Shown: positions 26,901-36,135 of the stretch, piece by piece
How the letters are laid out: every line of letters begins with the position of its first letter
Numbering within the stretch: position 1 is the stretch's first letter
NCBI GenBank assembly: GCA_016714465.1
Contig: JADKDT010000009.1
Location: 83,658-147,657 of the forward strand
Source of the DNA: Candidatus Brachythrix odensensis
GTDB taxonomy: Bacteria > Chloroflexota > Anaerolineae > J036 > Brachytrichaceae
Length of the DNA stretch: 64,000 nt
Direction: 5' to 3'
The notes under the pieces: generated by a model
Told to the model about the DNA's origin: nothing
Database searches by the model: none
The model's input: only the letters and a program-made list of their open reading frames with translations
Translations under genes and position numbers: made by a program

Positions 26901-29900
26901 GGGCCGGCCGCCTGGCTCGAGAACCAGTACAACACCGCCCTGCAACTGGTCGACGGGGTGGGGACCGTGTTGCGCGGCAGCGTGCCCACCTTCACCCTGA
27001 GCAATCTCGTCAACGGCCTGAAAAACACCACGCTGAGCGACGTGATGGCGTTCACCCGGACCGCCATCGGGATCGTCAACTACATGGCCGCCCTGTTGGG
27101 CAGCAAGTTCCTGGCTGATGTCGCCCATGCCGCGGGCGTGGTGCTGCAGGTGCTGGACACCGCCCGCAAGGTCTACGACTTGACCAACGCGGTGCTGGCC
27201 GCCGCCAAGGCGGGCCTGAGCACGGCCGCGGCCGCGGGGGTGAGCGCGCTGGCCAGCCTGGCCCCCGCGATGTCGGTGGTCGGGGCGGTGTTCGCGATCG
27301 GCTTCACCCTGTTCAATCTGTTCATGCAGCTCAGCGCGGGCGGCCTCGCCGCGGGCGCGTTGTTCTTCTTCATCGCCTCGGCCGTGCTCGCTGTGGTGAA
27401 AACCGTTGTGCTGCTCGTCCTGGCCGCCTTTGTGCCGTATGGCACCCTGGTCGCCGCCGCGCTGGCCCTCTCCGACGCCATCATCAGCCTGTTCCCTGAG
27501 TCGTCCCAGAGCGTCGCGCGCTTCTTCCTCGACCCGCTCGGCTGGTTTATCGGCCTGTTCGAGCCGGAGCCGCCCAGCCAGATCACCTGGGTCCATGGCA
27601 CCCCGTATCTGGAGGGTTTCCGGGTCGGGGCCGAGGCCGATCATCCCTTCGGCATGCTTTATGCCGGCGAGCCGTTCTACGCCGAGGTCACCGGCACCCT
27701 CAGCATGTTCGGCGACTGGAACGCTCTCGACCGGGCGGCCCCGGGCTTTCTGCTCGGGCGGCACGCCGACGGCGCGCCGTTTGAGCTATGCGGCGAGGAA
27801 CTCAAGCAGTTCTGGTTTGCGGACGAGAGCGCCGAATATCTTCGGGGCATTCCCAACATCCTGACCACGGTCGACGGCACCTACACCGGGCGCAGCGACG
27901 GAACCCTGTGCAAGATCGTGCGGCTGCCCTCCCAGCCGGGCTGGCAGTATCAGACCCGCCAGCTGAGCCGGATCGAGAGCGCCAAGTACATCACCTTTGT
28001 CGAGCCGATCAGCGCCACGCTGTCGCAATTCGTCGCCTTCCCGCGCTCGGTCAAGGACTTCAGCATGCGCTCACGGCTGGATGTGCTGCCCCTCCGCCCG
28101 GCCATCAACGGGGTCGTCAACATGGATGCCACCTTCGACCTGAGCTTTGTCTTCCGACAGGATGATGCGCTCTCGCTCAAGACGGCCCGCACCGCGCCTT
28201 CGTCCTCGCCGTTGTATTTCGACATCCTGCCCGCCACCGTGAGCGGCCTGTGGAACTGGGCGGCCCTGGTCAGCAAAGACCGCGACGGGGATGGCATCCC
28301 CAACACCCCCGACGCGCTGCTGTGCGCGGGCGAGAGTTACATCCCGGGCACCGACCGTTCGGCCGACAGCGACAACGACGGGATCGCCGACTTGCGCGAG
28401 CGCGCGCTTGGGACCGGTCCGTGCTGGGCCGACACCGACGACGACGGCGTGGCGGATGGGCGCGAGCTGCAGGTTGGCAGCGACCCGCTCAACCGCGACA
28501 CCGACGGCGACGGCCTGAGCGACGGCGATGAACTCGCCCAGTGGGCGTTCGACGCGCCGGCCCTCGACCTCGGCGCGCGCTGGACGATCGCGCTCTCGCG
28601 CCCGTATCTGAACGCGCGCAACGGTCAGATCCTGCCCGCGCCCCAGGCCTTCCCCAACCCGCGCCAGGCCAACTTCGACGCCGACCCGCGCAGCGATCGG
28701 CGCGAAAAGACCCGTCTGAGCAGCCCCGCCTCGCGGAACGCGCTGTCGCCAGGCGAGGGCCTGGAGCTGAACATCGATCAGCAGTACACCTTTGGCGGCG
28801 GCACCGAGTTGTGGCTGCCCTCGCCGCGTTGGGAGAATGATGCCGCGCCGGCCCTCGACGCGCTGCTCAGCCTGACCCTGCCGGTGGCCTTCAGCGGCCT
28901 GCAGGTGGAGGCGGCCCTGGTGATGGATGACGGCAGCGGGCCGGACCTCGCCGCGACCACACTTCCGGTCGTGGGCCTTGTCCACCGCTTTGCCTTTCCG
29001 CCGGTGACGCTCGGGCGCAGCCTGTTTGTCCACCTTGAAGGATTGCCCGAGATCGTGATGCAACCTGTCAGCGTGACCGCCAGCGTGCGTTTCAGCGCGG
29101 CCGGTGACGCCTACGAGACCAGCGACGGCGTTGAGTTGTTCATCAATCGGGGCGGGCCGGCGGTGACGCTGGACGCGCCGGAAGCGGGCGCCTTGCTCGG
29201 CATCGGCGAGCACGCCTTCAGCGGCAGCGCCAGCGACCCGCAGGGCGTGGGCGCGCTCGAAGTCTGCCTGACCTTGCAGCCGGCCTGCCTGCCCGGCGAG
29301 TGGCGCAGGCTGCCCGAGGGGCGAGCCTGGGCGACGAACTACACCTTCGCCGCCAGCGGACACTACGCCTGGTATGGCCGCGCGAGCGACGGGTATGGCG
29401 TGCCCGGCCCGCTGGCCGGCCCCGTGTATGTCGACGTCGACGTGCAGAACGCCCAGTCGGCTTCGTTCGATTTGACCGGCACGCAGTATCTGTCGACGGC
29501 CTTCACCTTTGGCGTGCCGATGATCACCCTGACCGGCTTGCTGAGCGACACGGCGGCGGCCTTCGCCAGCGGCGCGGGCGCCGTCACCCTGGTCGCGCAG
29601 GGGCGCACAAACCAGGCCTATCAAGTCGCCGCCGACGCGCCGGGCGAGCTGGTCAGCCCGTTCACCTTCACCTGGACCCTGCCGATGGGCCAGACCGGCG
29701 GGGCGGCGGCACAGGCCCAGCGCGCCTACAGCCTGCTCGTCGCGCCCAAGGATCGGGCCGGGAATGCGGGCGGCGTGCCCGGCCAGCTCAACGTGGTGGT
29801 GGATGATATGCCGCCGTTGGTCAGGGTCAACCTGCCCCAGACCCATGACCGGACCTTCGCCCTGAACACCTTGACCTTGAGCGGGCGTGCCGACGACCAG

Positions 29901-32876
29901 GCCGTGCTTCAGGCCCTCGCCCAGCGCGCCCCCCACGATGGCGCGCGGACCCTGGCCAACCGCGACACGCGTTTTGGGCGGGCGCTGTATTCGCACGAGG
30001 CTGAGCGGGCCTTTGTCGCCGGCGACCTGAACGGGGACACCCTCGATGACGTGGTGCTGCTTGACTACCCGACCGGCTTGCTGCAGGTCGGGGTCTTCTT
30101 CGGCGCGCCGGGTGGCTTTGCGGCCAGCCTGGTCATCACCAACGCCGATTTGCGCCTGACCGCCAACGAGAGCCCGGTTGGCTATGCCTACACGGTGGCG
30201 CCGGCCAGCGGCATCGGCGGGGATGTCAATGGCGACGGGGTGGGTGATCTGCTCATCGGCGATCCGTTCAAAGAGCGGGTGTATGTCGTGCTGGGCAAGC
30301 GCAGCCCGATCGGGGCCGAGTGGAAGGCCCAGGACGAACTCGACAGTTACGCCAGTTACGTCCTCGAGCCGGGGACCGAGCTTGAGTTTGGCAGCGCCCT
30401 GGCCTTTGCCGGCGACGTGGACGGCGACGGCATCGGCGACCTGCTGGCCGGGGCCCGGCACAACGCAGCCGGCCCAGACACGGCGACCCTGTATCTGGGC
30501 CGCGAGCGCGGAGCGCCCGTGCCCGCCACCACCTTCATCGGGCGGGCGTGCGGCGGCTGCGCGGGCGTCATCCCCAGCCTGGCCGGGCTGGGCGATACCA
30601 ACAACGACGGCCTGAGCGACTTTGCCATCGCGACCGGCGCGGGCAAGGCCTACCTGCTGCTGGGGCGGGCGTGGGACGAGTGGCCGGCGTCGCTCAGCCT
30701 GCCGAGCCAGGCCGACGCGGTCTTCGAGGGGCTGCAGGCCGGCGGCGCGCCAGTCAATCTGGTCTTCCCCGTGGCCGGCTTGGGCGATCTCAATCGAGAT
30801 GGGCGCAACGACTGGTTGATCAGCGGGGATGAGAACGCCGATCAGGGCCGCGCCCACGTGGTCTTCGGGCGCGATGCGGTGAACAATCCGTACCCCACGC
30901 CGGTCCCGGCTGACGTGAGCTTGTTCATCCTCAACCCATATCGCTTTGGCGCGGTCGCGCCGCTGGGGGATCTCGATCGGGATGGCCTGCCCGACATCGG
31001 CCTGGCCCTCGGGGATGGGTCGGCCAGCTTTGTGGCGATCCTGCTTGGCAAGAGCATCCCGTCTGGGGTGAGCGCGGGGATCCAGAACGCGGCCGGCACC
31101 CTCGTCCAGACCGCCAACAACCAGCGGGTGGGCACGTGGCTGAGCGCCGGGGATGTGAACGGCGACGGCGTGCGGGATGTGCTGGTCGGCGCGCCGGGCG
31201 AGGGCGCCAGCCATTTGTTTCTCGGGCGCAACCCGCATGAGGCCGTCAGCGGGATCGCCTCGGTCGAGGTCGGCCTGTCCGGCCCGGTCGCGGCCAACAC
31301 CCGCCCGACTGAGACCCTGCCGGCGGCGTGGCAGAGCATGCCGCTGGTGACGGCGATGGGCGGCGCGGTCGCGGCCTGGCGCGGGGACATCCTCAGCACT
31401 GGTCTTGCTGATGGTGACTACCGGGTGTATGCCCGGGCCGTGGATCGGGCCGGCAACATGCTGCCTGACTCGGGCTGGTATGTCGGCCCGATCGCGCTGC
31501 GCAACAACGCCGCCGCGCAGGTTCTCGCCGATGGCGTCGACGAGGTCACCTATGCGCCCGGCCCCGAGGTCACGGTCGGGATCAGCGGCACGCTGAGCGG
31601 CGATCACACCCTGGCCCGGGTGTGGACGGGCGCGCGCTGGCTGCGCCTGCCCACGGGCGCGAGCGTCTTCAACGTCTTCGATACGTTGCCGGCCAGGGAC
31701 CTGTATCGGGCAACGGTCCGGAGTGTGGCCCGTGACGCGTTCGGGAACAAGACCGCCAAGAGCGACGCGCGCAACGCCGACTTTGCGGTGGCCGCCCCCG
31801 ATCTGCGGGCGAGCCTGCCCCTGACCTGGATGCGGGTCGAGGACACGCCGACCCTGGTGCTGACCTGGACCGTGCCAGGCGACGGCAGCGGGATCGCCGA
31901 CGTGCAGGCCGCCATCGACCGGTTCTCCAACACGCTCCCGCTCGTCACGAACCTCGCGGGCACGCTCAGCGAGGGGTTGAGCGTGCCGGGCGCCTACTAC
32001 GGGCATGTGCGGTATGTGGACGGGGCGGGCAATGCGCGCACGTCGCATATCGGCCCGTTCCTCGTCAACCGGCTGGCCACCCCGTCGTATGCCCATGCGG
32101 ATGGCGCGCTGCAGTTCGAAGGCCCGCCGGGCTCCGAGACCGGCGAATACCCGCTCAGCACGTACCTAAACTATGACCCGTACGCGACTGGCAAACCCGC
32201 GTTGTACGGGACCTGGGACGCGGATACGCTGCATCTGGCCCTCGACCGGGCTGACTGGCGCGGCGGGCGTGGTTTTGCGGTGTATCTCGATTCTCGGGCA
32301 GGCGGGCAGGCCGGCACGCTGGGATTGGGCGAAGCTGCCCACAGCCTGCCGATGGACGCCGACTTTGCGGTGTTGTTCGCCAACGATGCGAGCACGTTCT
32401 ATGAGAGCGTGGGCGGGGCGTGGGTCGAGATGGCCGCCGCGCCGGGCACCGCGGCGGCCGGGTCGGGGACCGAGCTCGCGCTGCGGCGGGCCGACCTGGG
32501 CAATGCTGGCGATGCGATCGGCGTGCTGGCCTATGCCTTTGATCCCGAGGCGGTGACGGCGGTGCTGCCCGCCGCCGCCCGGCCATCGACCCAGCCCATT
32601 CTGAGTGGGAGCGTGAGCTTCGCCGGTAATGCGATCTCGCCCCTGCGCCTCGGGGCGCCCAGCACCGGCGTGTATCCCGTGCTCGCCAACGGCTTTGGCG
32701 GGCAGGTGATCAATCCGCAGGTGACGGCGCAGGCCGACACACAGCAACTGTGGGTGGGGATGACGACGACGCTGCGGGTGGATCTCGCGCAGGCCGGGCC
32801 GTGGGGCTTCAACGTGCCGCTCACCCTGACCCTGGGCGATGGCCTGAGCGCGCCGCCGCTGGGCATCATCGGGTGA
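23997..32876 (+). CDS. Giant exported multidomain protein with seven FG-GAP repeats (main segment)
   Basis: This 2,959-aa frame starts with a signal peptide (LLILAPVTLGALALALATAAA). Residues 30-265 look like an LppX/LolA-type lipid-binding fold, followed by two hydrophobic helices (FVVLLMAAALGLLALAP; LVPLAVIVALLLPNAAS). Thrombospondin-3-like calcium loops appear at 365-460 (DTDGDGLPNGYE, DSNADGIRDGDE) and again around 1420-1510. Residues 1000-1190 are helical and hydrophobic. Seven FG-GAP blades lie at about 2000-2430 (DLNGDTLDDVVLL, DVNGDGVGDLLIG, DVDGDGIGDLLAG, DTNNDGLSDFAIA, DLNRDGRNDWLIS, DLDRDGLPDIGLA, DVNGDGVRDVLVG), as in an integrin-like propeller. The frame stops at a GGGTGA; one more G there continues the protein to 33952, about 3,318 aa in total. 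Adhesion is the likely role. Confidence 0.88.
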   Translation: MKTRSLLILAPVTLGALALALATAAAPSAPTPAETLAHALHAARAAGSYRVGVDVKQAVRTGSDPDPLFAFARPAGADVLRYRIDGVARDSATLRLAAQMESPAPVDAAVDVLVVDGEAYARAGDAWVRKPGAAPTPGLNGDGLALLALARDVRAQADGSLAFGLRSEDVLPWLLRQRGLDEQRIQLALLSQPALAYGGEGLLTLTPDGLPSRLLLRLNFAQGGAEPFSAEAETLSAYADFGRPFDARLFDPNLAPLSFTETPGPALFRLKDAGAWLFVVLLMAAALGLLALAPRTRRRLVPLAVIVALLLPNAASIKAAFAQEAPAMPNPQRAPEANLGAFRPRNGAERFARPGAPALAPEADTDGDGLPNGYELELGANPYAGDSDLDGLSDYDEVLGKACGVRTVITDPLNPDSNADGIRDGDEFHPSGCGATSHSPNAWSDDNDADGVPDSLDVSPFSKSPTLGHAGADGSTPATPGANLTLDVPLATFGGLASQQRLFYIDLQVRPAQPESLNYAYKPGALAWPFGDDKGQIQTPLGGYLTGKVGDLTLAPFLEIRIDDETQLPDPQYLAGYGVGLTTTAQGCVTGCAWKLSLPLAVVERNGVPVAFASHFLFGIQGSTTYQIKLQDARLKWAVRGDTYRPGPNGTLLPPPALLTVYDEPYVVTGAKVSLQLGAQALVLAPQAPAAPDEGDASTLGPAAYLRGALEARFLGGPLSLSELAQRFEVGSAASITERWGLTQTWAVAGALDFKHLDDMLLTTNVTLTRQVLDGAYPARNITPTLVIATQQSSADYNLDEYLSPDYSNLAINLCAKPVVTSRSLKLSTYRWNADADNGLAVARLRALDTLARPAALGAWQQLANEQLLRFVDANYGQVMATAQEYAGKARAYVDAGRAATQQLFGVWHAGMSAVQQLGTLDWNAAANALTDVQLYQRLTQWLGERGYVPGSLVRAVDFVVGVFQTPGGPAAWLENQYNTALQLVDGVGTVLRGSVPTFTLSNLVNGLKNTTLSDVMAFTRTAIGIVNYMAALLGSKFLADVAHAAGVVLQVLDTARKVYDLTNAVLAAAKAGLSTAAAAGVSALASLAPAMSVVGAVFAIGFTLFNLFMQLSAGGLAAGALFFFIASAVLAVVKTVVLLVLAAFVPYGTLVAAALALSDAIISLFPESSQSVARFFLDPLGWFIGLFEPEPPSQITWVHGTPYLEGFRVGAEADHPFGMLYAGEPFYAEVTGTLSMFGDWNALDRAAPGFLLGRHADGAPFELCGEELKQFWFADESAEYLRGIPNILTTVDGTYTGRSDGTLCKIVRLPSQPGWQYQTRQLSRIESAKYITFVEPISATLSQFVAFPRSVKDFSMRSRLDVLPLRPAINGVVNMDATFDLSFVFRQDDALSLKTARTAPSSSPLYFDILPATVSGLWNWAALVSKDRDGDGIPNTPDALLCAGESYIPGTDRSADSDNDGIADLRERALGTGPCWADTDDDGVADGRELQVGSDPLNRDTDGDGLSDGDELAQWAFDAPALDLGARWTIALSRPYLNARNGQILPAPQAFPNPRQANFDADPRSDRREKTRLSSPASRNALSPGEGLELNIDQQYTFGGGTELWLPSPRWENDAAPALDALLSLTLPVAFSGLQVEAALVMDDGSGPDLAATTLPVVGLVHRFAFPPVTLGRSLFVHLEGLPEIVMQPVSVTASVRFSAAGDAYETSDGVELFINRGGPAVTLDAPEAGALLGIGEHAFSGSASDPQGVGALEVCLTLQPACLPGEWRRLPEGRAWATNYTFAASGHYAWYGRASDGYGVPGPLAGPVYVDVDVQNAQSASFDLTGTQYLSTAFTFGVPMITLTGLLSDTAAAFASGAGAVTLVAQGRTNQAYQVAADAPGELVSPFTFTWTLPMGQTGGAAAQAQRAYSLLVAPKDRAGNAGGVPGQLNVVVDDMPPLVRVNLPQTHDRTFALNTLTLSGRADDQAVLQALAQRAPHDGARTLANRDTRFGRALYSHEAERAFVAGDLNGDTLDDVVLLDYPTGLLQVGVFFGAPGGFAASLVITNADLRLTANESPVGYAYTVAPASGIGGDVNGDGVGDLLIGDPFKERVYVVLGKRSPIGAEWKAQDELDSYASYVLEPGTELEFGSALAFAGDVDGDGIGDLLAGARHNAAGPDTATLYLGRERGAPVPATTFIGRACGGCAGVIPSLAGLGDTNNDGLSDFAIATGAGKAYLLLGRAWDEWPASLSLPSQADAVFEGLQAGGAPVNLVFPVAGLGDLNRDGRNDWLISGDENADQGRAHVVFGRDAVNNPYPTPVPADVSLFILNPYRFGAVAPLGDLDRDGLPDIGLALGDGSASFVAILLGKSIPSGVSAGIQNAAGTLVQTANNQRVGTWLSAGDVNGDGVRDVLVGAPGEGASHLFLGRNPHEAVSGIASVEVGLSGPVAANTRPTETLPAAWQSMPLVTAMGGAVAAWRGDILSTGLADGDYRVYARAVDRAGNMLPDSGWYVGPIALRNNAAAQVLADGVDEVTYAPGPEVTVGISGTLSGDHTLARVWTGARWLRLPTGASVFNVFDTLPARDLYRATVRSVARDAFGNKTAKSDARNADFAVAAPDLRASLPLTWMRVEDTPTLVLTWTVPGDGSGIADVQAAIDRFSNTLPLVTNLAGTLSEGLSVPGAYYGHVRYVDGAGNARTSHIGPFLVNRLATPSYAHADGALQFEGPPGSETGEYPLSTYLNYDPYATGKPALYGTWDADTLHLALDRADWRGGRGFAVYLDSRAGGQAGTLGLGEAAHSLPMDADFAVLFANDASTFYESVGGAWVEMAAAPGTAAAGSGTELALRRADLGNAGDAIGVLAYAFDPEAVTAVLPAAARPSTQPILSGSVSFAGNAISPLRLGAPSTGVYPVLANGFGGQVINPQVTAQADTQQLWVGMTTTLRVDLAQAGPWGFNVPLTLTLGDGLSAPPLGIIG

Positions 32877-33952
32877 GCGGGGCGAGCTGCGAAAGTTGCC
32901 CGGCCAACGGCAGCGCGTGGCGGGTGCGGGTCGAGGCCAGCGCGGCCAAGCAAGTTCGCTTTGTCGTGACGGCCACCCAGCCAGTCACACTGGGCGTATT
33001 CCCGGTCAGCGCGACCGTGACCCTGGCCCAATGGGGATTGCCAGGTGACGCGCCGAAGTTCGCCCAGGCCGTGTTGCGGGTGAACCACGCTGTGGACCAA
33101 GCTTCGTTCGTGGCGGACCGCTCGCCGCTGAGCTTCCGCCCGGGTGTGGTCCGGCTGGGCGTCGCGACGGGCGGCCTGGGCCAGGCCTGCTATCAGCTCG
33201 TCCAGGTGAATACCGGGAGCGGTTGGCGCGCGTTGGCAGGCAATGCCGTGACCAACACCCTGGCCGCCGACGAGACCCAGACCTGGCAAGTCCGGGTCGT
33301 CGGGCTGGACGGGCTGGTCTCGCCGGTCGAGACGATCGACGTGCGGGCCGACGGCGCGATGCCAACGGCCGGGCTCAACGCCGGGCTGGTGGTGACGTAT
33401 GGCCTGGCCGCGCTGACCGGAAACGCAGCCGACGATGGCAACGTCGACTATGTCGAGGTCCGGGTTGGGGATGGGCCATTTGCCCGGGTGGATGTGGACG
33501 ATCCGGCCCCGGTCGCGCTGGCGCGCCCGAGCGCAAGCGCGGCTTGGGCGTTGGCTTTGGACGTGGGCGAGCGGGATGGCGAGACGCTCTCGATCACCGT
33601 GCGGGCCGTCGACGGCGCGGGCAACGTGGGCGCCAGCAGCATCGTCACGCTGCTGGTCGACACGGTCGCGCCGCGTATCACGCCCACCTTAAGCGCGGGC
33701 CCGCCGGCCGGGGTGACGATCACGGCCAGCGATGGCAGCGGCGTGCAGGCGGTGGAGGTGAGCCTCGATGGCGGGGAGACGTATCTGCCGGCGACGGACA
33801 TGGGCGGTGTTTGGACGTTTGCGTTCAGCGCCTGGTCCGGCCCGCGCATCGGTCTCGTGACGGTGCGGGCGGAGGATGTCTACGGCAACGTCAGCCAGGC
33901 CACCCTGGCGGCGCCGAGCTTCACCGCCCATTTGCCATTCGTGCAGCGGTAG
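32873..33952 (+). CDS. C-terminal segment of the giant exported protein, ending HLPFVQR
   Basis: This is the +1 continuation after the G run at 32870-32872 (GASCESCPANGSAWRVRVEA). It encodes an Ig-like repeat, then two bacterial Ig/cadherin-like units (VDTVAPRITPTLSAGPPAGV, VEVSLDGGETYLPATDMGG). It ends in TLAAPSFTAHLPFVQR, whose last seven residues match the C-terminal motif shared with the proteins ending at 4552, 14061 and 34600. It has no start of its own. The stop is followed by a repeat island. Confidence 0.8.
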   Translation: MSGASCESCPANGSAWRVRVEASAAKQVRFVVTATQPVTLGVFPVSATVTLAQWGLPGDAPKFAQAVLRVNHAVDQASFVADRSPLSFRPGVVRLGVATGGLGQACYQLVQVNTGSGWRALAGNAVTNTLAADETQTWQVRVVGLDGLVSPVETIDVRADGAMPTAGLNAGLVVTYGLAALTGNAADDGNVDYVEVRVGDGPFARVDVDDPAPVALARPSASAAWALALDVGERDGETLSITVRAVDGAGNVGASSIVTLLVDTVAPRITPTLSAGPPAGVTITASDGSGVQAVEVSLDGGETYLPATDMGGVWTFAFSAWSGPRIGLVTVRAEDVYGNVSQATLAAPSFTAHLPFVQR

Positions 33953-33956
33953 CGGC

Positions 33957-34555
33957 GTACAACGAATGCAGGGCAGGGGCGAGCGCAGGCACGGCATATC
34001 CGCCGCCCTTGTCATTCTGAGTGCGGCCTATCGAGCTGACGCATAAACGCGAGTAACAGGCCGCGCGAAGGACCCCTGTGATGTTGCGCGGAAGCATAGG
34101 ATATCGGTGATAGCACGCGTATGCCGATCCACCCATGCGCGGGGTGACGTCACAGGGGTCCTTCGCTCGCCCACACCGTTCGTCCCGCCCGAGACCCCAT
34201 GGGGCTCACTGCTCAGAAACCAGGCCGCTCCGCTGGACGCGGTCGCGAACACCCTAAAGGTGGGCCCACATACGCTCGCGGCAGGGAGAAGCTTGAAGGG
34301 GCCCACCTTTAGGGTGTTCGCCCGGAGCGCACTTCCCTTCGCGCCACGACGTCGCGCCGCCGCCGTTTCTGACAGCCATTTCCCCGACAGCGGTCCGTAA
34401 CTCAGGATGACAAGAATGGAGAACCGCTCGTGCGGCGACAGGCGCGCACAACGAACCCAGGGTAGGGGCGCCCTGCGGTCGTCCCTACCCATTTGACCCG
34501 TCATCCCGCGCGAACCCTTCGACAGGCTCAGGGCGAGCGCGCGGGATGACGGGCT
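33957..34555. repeat. Intergenic repeat island: 102-bp R2 repeat, 22-bp inverted repeat, TCATCCCGCGCG palindrome
   Basis: No credible gene is present. 34065-34166 is an R2 element with 17-bp inverted ends GCGAAGGACCCCTGTGA/TCACAGGGGTCCTTCGC. 34209-34224 is CTGCTCAGAAACCAGG, a boundary word also found at 46398, 55705 (inverted) and 58185. 34246-34267 and 34299-34320 form a perfect 22-bp inverted repeat containing CTAAAGGTGGGCC. 34497-34512 and 34538-34553 pair over 16 bp and enclose CCTTCGACAGGCTCAGG, a word also present at 48061. Confidence 0.8.
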
Positions 34556-34599
34556 TTGTATCTGCGCGGCGCGCGCATGGCCTCCTTGCCTGCGCGCGT

Positions 34600-35061
34600 C
34601 TACCGCAGAACCAGGGGGATGAAGGCCGGCCGCCAGGGCGTTTCGTCGAAGCCGATATCGAACCCCGGGCCGATGGGGCGCGCATCACCATCGAAATCAA
34701 CCCCAATCCCGATGTTGACCCCGGTGTCGCGGGCGGCGCTGGCGGCGCTGAGGTGATAGTTGTCGGCGGCAGGCTGGGCAAAGGCCGGATTGGCGTAGAT
34801 CGTGTTCGCGCCCGCGCTGATGCCCGCCACGCGATCGGTGGTATTGGCGAAGAACAGGTTGAAGTTCTCGTTGACGATGCCACTGGTCCGGCTGATCCCG
34901 ATGCTGTGGCTGGCGATGATCGTGTTGGTGATGTTGAGCGTGCCCACCAGCGCGATGACGGCGGAGCCGCTGGCGAGGGTGGGGCTGGCGATGGTCGAGT
35001 GCCGGAGCGTTCCACCCCCGGATGCGCCGAAGACCATGGCCGCGCCCCGGCCCGACCCCGA
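34600..35061 (-). CDS. C-terminal segment of the secreted beta-helix protein, ending FIPLVLR
   Basis: This is in the same frame as the upstream segment, separated only by a TAA at 35062-35064. It encodes the last turns of a right-handed beta-helix (LRHSTIASPTLASGSAVIAL, LNITNTIIASHSIGI), then a short tail with YHLSAASAARDTGVNIGIGVD, a common ending of choice-of-anchor or polymorphic outer membrane-like proteins. The C-terminus is RPAFIPLVLR, one of the four matching heptapeptides. A caller would start it at the ATG at 35037. Confidence 0.75.
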   Translation of the reverse strand, partial: SGSGRGAAMVFGASGGGTLRHSTIASPTLASGSAVIALVGTLNITNTIIASHSIGISRTSGIVNENFNLFFANTTDRVAGISAGANTIYANPAFAQPAADNYHLSAASAARDTGVNIGIGVDFDGDARPIGPGFDIGFDETPWRPAFIPLVLR

Positions 35062-36135
35062 TTAGTTCCGGGCGAACAGGGCATTGGTGACCGACAACGC
35101 GCCGGCCGAGAGATAGATGCCGCCCCCATCCGAGTTGGACTTGTTGGCGATGAATTCCGTGCCCGCTACGGTCAACGAAGCGACAGCCATCACGCCGCCT
35201 CCGCGCAGTCCGGCCTGGTTGCGCCGAAAGGATCCGCCGGAGATCGTCGACACGCTTTCCAGGTATGCGCCGCCGCCGGTCTGCAAGGCCGCGTTGTTGG
35301 TGAAGGTCGTCCCGGTCATGTTCAGGGTGACCGTGCGCAATCCGCCGCCATTGCAGCCGGCAACGACGCAGGTGTTGCCGGAGAAATGGCCATTCTCGAT
35401 TGCCGCCGACACGCTGGCGTTGGCGCCGCCGCCGCCGAACCCCGCTGTATTGGTGATGAAATGTGTCCCGCTGATGACCAGGGTCGACGCGGACAGGCCG
35501 CCACCGAAGCAGTTCGCATTCGTGCACGCATTGTTCTGAAAGCGCCCGCCGGTGGCCCTGACGGAGGCCGTGGCGTAGAGCCCACCGCCCCCGCCCGCCC
35601 CGGCCGCTGTGCTGGAGATCACGCTGGTATGGGTCAGGGCCAGCGGACTGCCGGTTCCGGCCGTGACCGCTCCGCCGTTGCCGCTGGAAAACCCGCGCTG
35701 GAGCGTAAGCGCGGTCAGGGTCACCGGCGCGTTGGGGCCGATGTTGAAGATGCGGTTGGCGCTTGCGCCATCGACGGCGACGCCGGGCGCGCCGCTCCCG
35801 TTTATGGCGATGCTGGCGTTGACGGCGATCTCGCCGCATACAAGGGTGATGACCTGGCCGGTGAGCGAGGAGGAGAAGACGATCGTGTCGCCGGTGACCG
35901 CGCTCAGCACGGCCTGGCGCAGCGAACCCGTCCCGCTATCGGCGTTGTTCTGGACGATCCAGATCGTGGCGCTGGGGCGCTGGGGCGCGCGGATGTCGGC
36001 CGTGGCGCAGAGCCCGGCGGGGGCTGGCGGACTGGTGTGGGCGGTCGCGCCTCGCGGCGTACCCGCGCCGCCCGGCGCGGCCCCCCACGCCAGTGCGAGC
36101 GCGATGACAATCCGGACAACTTGACGGTGTGACAT
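35062..36135 (-). CDS. Secreted right-handed beta-helix (PMP-like) protein, N-terminal segment
   Basis: The ATG at 36135 has AGGAG 9 nt upstream and gives a signal peptide (VVRIVIALALAWGAAPGGA). A typical lead-in follows (IWIVQNNADSGTGSLRQAV, then GDTIVFSSSLTGQVITL), and repeated beta-helix rungs with GGAV, GGGGLYA, GGGLSA, GGGANAS and GGGAYLES, as in chlamydial PMP-like and other surface proteins. It stops in frame at TAA 35062-35064, yet the same frame continues the beta-helix to 34600. This is therefore a nonsense change rather than an indel. The intact protein would be about 511 aa. Confidence 0.8.
   Translation of the reverse strand: MSHRQVVRIVIALALAWGAAPGGAGTPRGATAHTSPPAPAGLCATADIRAPQRPSATIWIVQNNADSGTGSLRQAVLSAVTGDTIVFSSSLTGQVITLVCGEIAVNASIAINGSGAPGVAVDGASANRIFNIGPNAPVTLTALTLQRGFSSGNGGAVTAGTGSPLALTHTSVISSTAAGAGGGGGLYATASVRATGGRFQNNACTNANCFGGGLSASTLVISGTHFITNTAGFGGGGANASVSAAIENGHFSGNTCVVAGCNGGGLRTVTLNMTGTTFTNNAALQTGGGAYLESVSTISGGSFRRNQAGLRGGGVMAVASLTVAGTEFIANKSNSDGGGIYLSAGALSVTNALFARN

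Noticed and set aside
28071..32096. Very long minus-strand open frame (1,341 codons) inside the giant gene
   Set aside because: The plus strand has seven FG-GAP repeats and calcium loops in exactly this stretch; the antisense reading shows only biased composition.
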